From Succinatimonas sp. UBA6849 (lineage in GTDB: Bacteria > Pseudomonadota > Gammaproteobacteria > Enterobacterales > Succinivibrionaceae), in assembly GCA_002449335.1 (NCBI GenBank), contig DKDL01000013.1, positions 1-24,802 of the forward strand: a stretch of DNA of 24,802 bases, read 5' to 3'. The notes beneath the pieces were generated by a model that was not told the origin of the DNA, did no database searches, and saw only the letters and a list, made by a program, of their open reading frames with translations. Each line of letters starts with the position of its first letter. Position 1 is the stretch's first letter. The translations under genes were made by a program, and so were the position numbers. Of the stretch, positions 23,102 to 24,802 are shown piece after piece.

Positions 23102-23107
23102 ATTATA
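23102..23107 (-). promoter_or_regulatory. Candidate -10 box of nhaC
   Basis: The minus strand reads TTGTATAATTAC here, a perfect TATAAT about 35 bases before the nhaC start codon. No good -35 box is seen at 16-18 bases. Confidence 0.4.
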
Positions 23108-23172
23108 CAACTAAATTGGAGTTAAACTGAATATGCTCTTTTATGGTGAAAATGTATGTTTATAGATGGGAA

Positions 23173-24153
23173 TTAGGCACTCTCAGAGACAGTTTTGGTG
23201 TCCTGTGAAGTGGCATTATTTGAACTGATTGAATTTGTACTGTTTTTGTCAGATGCAGTAGATGACTCGTGCTTATTTAACTTTTGATTGTTCTCCTTGG
23301 TGTTTTCCTCAGAGAGCTCCTGCTGAGCTTCCGACATCTTTTGCTGAGCTTCGGCTGCAACTTTCAGATCCTGACCTGATGGCTCTGCTGGTGCATGGGC
23401 TGCACTGATTACAGTACGCATCTTTTCGATGGTCTTTTCAGGTGTTGATTCTTTACCGATATCAATATTCACATGACCGTCGGTTATGTACTTATTACCA
23501 TCAGGTCCTGTCTTATATTCATACTGTGGAGATCCTGCGTACGAACCTCCTGCCGACTGATGAGCCTGCTCGTGAGTTCTAACCTCGGTATCACGTGCTT
23601 TTAGTTGCTCAACTTCGGATTGCTCATCATCAGTTAGATACTCGCCATTCTGCTTTTTGCCATTGTGGTTTTGAGCAGCTTCCTTTTGCTCTTTCTCTTT
23701 GGCTTTGTCAGCTGACGACTTCTTTACAATGCTCTTGTCATGACTGTCAGTATCATCAACAGCATCTGAATTCTCATCAGATCCTGTTAAAGCAAAAGCA
23801 TTCTCATCACTGTTATCATCCTGAGTATCGTCATTTACAAGAGGATCTTTTTCACCTAGAGCGTCTCTTATTGAGGATACAGTATCTGACAGAGATTGAT
23901 TTTGACTTTGATAAGATTGTGCAAATGAATTAGACAAGTAAGCTTTTAATGCTTTGCTGCGATTGTGTGAGTAAGTATCTTTATTATAAGACTGAGCACC
24001 TTGAGAGAGGGTAACGCAGTCATCCTGCAGAGTATTCTGCTTCTTTTCGTCATCCTGCCTGTTGCCAACAGCAGATACAGCAATATTGTGGTTCTGAAAT
24101 GATTGAATTTCAGATCCTTCAACAAAGCTATAAGTTGTGTTAACTAAAGACAT
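23173..24153 (-). CDS. SprA-related putative metalloprotease
   Basis: I choose ATG at 24153 (326 residues), which has GGAG six bases upstream; an in-frame GTG at 24165 overlaps that site and is less likely. The conserved core, residues about 178-280, matches the SprA-related family (also named putative metalloprotease CJM1_0395 family): LKARDTEVRTHEQAH with zinc-type HEQAH (194-198), GGSYAGSPQYEYKTGPDG, YITDGHVNIDI and AHAPAEPSGQD. The first 170 residues and the last 50 are very polar, rich in Ser, Asp, Gln and Asn, and look disordered. No signal peptide is visible. Family function is not established. Protease activity is inferred only from HExxH. Confidence 0.82.
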   Translation of the reverse strand: MSLVNTTYSFVEGSEIQSFQNHNIAVSAVGNRQDDEKKQNTLQDDCVTLSQGAQSYNKDTYSHNRSKALKAYLSNSFAQSYQSQNQSLSDTVSSIRDALGEKDPLVNDDTQDDNSDENAFALTGSDENSDAVDDTDSHDKSIVKKSSADKAKEKEQKEAAQNHNGKKQNGEYLTDDEQSEVEQLKARDTEVRTHEQAHQSAGGSYAGSPQYEYKTGPDGNKYITDGHVNIDIGKESTPEKTIEKMRTVISAAHAPAEPSGQDLKVAAEAQQKMSEAQQELSEENTKENNQKLNKHESSTASDKNSTNSISSNNATSQDTKTVSESA

Positions 24154-24330
24154 AAGATACTCCACTAGGTTATCTTAGTTAACGGTAAGTATAGATCTGA
24201 ACTTTAGGAAATTTTAAAGAAATTTTTCTTTACTAAAACTAGTATTCTCAAAGTGTAGTAAATAATGAATTAGTTTCTTTGGTAGATTACTTGTATGACA
24301 ATGGTGGATTACTATACAATTCTTGTATAT

Positions 24331-24382
24331 CTTTAGCGCCACAAAAGTTTTATCTTGAGGTGCACTAAAACTTCAGCTAAAG
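24331..24382 (+). ncRNA. Nested stem-loop, possible small RNA or structured element
   Basis: CTTTAGC (24331-24337) pairs with GCTAAAG (24376-24382). Inside it AAGTTTTA (24345-24352) pairs with TAAAACTT (24366-24373), both perfect, with an asymmetric internal loop and a 13-base apical loop. TATACA at 24313-24318 could be a -10 box for a plus-strand transcript starting near the first arm. No terminator is obvious downstream. A DNA-level operator or remnant repeat is equally possible. Confidence 0.3.
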
Positions 24383-24573
24383 AGATCGGTAATAATCTTC
24401 ATTTGTATCAGATAATACTAAGCACAGTCGGCAGTCCTGAATAAAAGAACGGCAAACTTTAGAAGGCATTGCGAACTTATTGTGTTAATTATAGGAAAAT
24501 TCTTTTTTGACTTCTCTCTAATTTGTCAATATTTATCCCAAATTAGGGCAAAACAGGAGCTTTTCAGTCTATA

Positions 24574-24595
24574 ATCTCCGAGTAGGTTTGGAGAT
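24574..24595 (+). promoter_or_regulatory. Hairpin sequestering the ribosome site of the ATPase-like gene
   Basis: ATCTCC (24574-24579) is complementary to GGAGAT (24590-24595), which contains the only good ribosome site before the start at 24604. The stem is 6 bp with a 10-base loop, so translation may be restrained. Confidence 0.35.
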
Positions 24596-24603
24596 AATAA
24601 TAT

Positions 24604-24802
24604 ATGAAAGATATCAGCTCAACAGGCTCGTTTGTGGATTTTACTTTAGAGAATTTTATCTATGTTGATAAAACTGAATATATTTCACAACTTGTCAAAT
24701 TAAAGCGAGTTTTTATCTTCCGTCCACGTCGTTTTGGTAAGTCTCTTACCTTAGATACCATAGCTACATTATTTGAATCAGGTGTAGAGCCTTACTTTAA
24801 AG
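24604..24802 (+). CDS. AAA-ATPase-like / PD-(D/E)XK nuclease family protein, 5' part only
   Basis: Only the first 66 codons are in the window. The sequence reads FIYVDKTEYISQL (18-30) and then VFIFRPRRFGKSLTL (36-50), the N-terminal pattern of the AAA-ATPase-like family (PF09820), in which RPRRFGKSL is the variant Walker A loop. Full proteins are usually over 500 residues and end in a PD-(D/E)XK nuclease-like domain. They occur in many copies in some gut bacteria and have no settled function. The start has GGAG ten bases upstream, held in a hairpin. Whether the gene is intact cannot be seen. Confidence 0.8.
   Translation, partial: MKDISSTGSFVDFTLENFIYVDKTEYISQLVKLKRVFIFRPRRFGKSLTLDTIATLFESGVEPYFK

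Larger units (their letters stand above)
24154..24603. other. 450-base intergenic region with nested stem-loop
   Basis: It separates the minus-strand SprA gene from the plus-strand ATPase gene. Near the SprA side is a minus-strand TATACT (24188-24193) that could be a -10 box. The middle holds the nested stem-loop at 24331-24382. The last part contains a hairpin over the ribosome site of the next gene. I see no protein-coding frame that I would defend. Confidence 0.5.

Noticed and set aside
23595..23933. 112-codon plus-strand open frame rich in His and Gln
   Set aside because: It is the complement of the polar repeats in the SprA-type gene; its composition explains the openness.

Overview
The window is about 38% GC by eye, dense and AT-rich between genes. 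Its contents suggest an anaerobic, host-associated gammaproteobacterium: a four-subunit ferredoxin-type 2-oxoacid oxidoreductase, an NhaC antiporter, a SprA-type putative metalloprotease, an EIIA-Glc-like protein and the start of an AAA-ATPase-like/PD-(D/E)XK protein. The combination resembles Succinivibrionaceae, but that is inference from gene content; there is no rRNA or marker gene here. I see no insertion sequence, tRNA, rRNA or CRISPR array.

Layout. (1) Positions 1-1078, minus: a RelA/SpoT-domain nucleotidyltransferase cut by the window edge, preceded by three 16-bp direct repeats. (2) 1385-2299, plus: an AEC-family transporter. (3) 8946 down to 2391, minus: a seven-gene operon in the order Pot-type ABC ATPase, lipoprotein binding protein, two permeases, CodA-like deaminase, creatininase, cytidylate-kinase-like protein. 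It ends in a strong terminator. Both hydrolases point to creatinine (or a related cyclic amidine) as the substrate. (4) An 800-bp regulatory region, then 9747-13687, plus: a sulfur amino acid operon (cysteine synthase, a leucine-carboxyl-methyltransferase-type SAM methyltransferase, cystathionine gamma-lyase/synthase, MccA-type cystathionine beta-synthase), with its own terminator. (5) 13890-15336, plus: an aldo/keto reductase and an EIIA-Glc-fold protein that has lost both phospho-histidine positions. (6) An Rrf2 regulator (minus) divergent from a LysR regulator (plus). (7) 17195-21406, plus: the oxidoreductase gamma, delta, alpha and beta subunits followed by a phenylacetate-CoA-ligase-type enzyme. 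This set could carry out either oxidation of aryl or branched 2-oxoacids or the reverse reductive carboxylation. (8) Minus: an NhaC antiporter and a SprA-type protein, each with its own leader. (9) A 450-bp gap with a nested stem-loop, then the 5' end of an AAA-ATPase-like gene.

How they work together. The minus operon looks like an uptake-and-hydrolysis module that yields nitrogen from a small cyclic compound. The cys operon matches the Bacillus mccAB logic of methionine-to-cysteine conversion, and a perfect palindrome sits over its likely promoter. The Rrf2 protein in the same window is a natural candidate to bind it. The oxidoreductase-ligase operon links CoA thioesters of aryl or branched acids to 2-oxoacids and ferredoxin. 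The most unusual items are the creatinine-type operon, the histidine-less EIIA paralog, and the oxidoreductase-ligase pair under a nearby LysR regulator.
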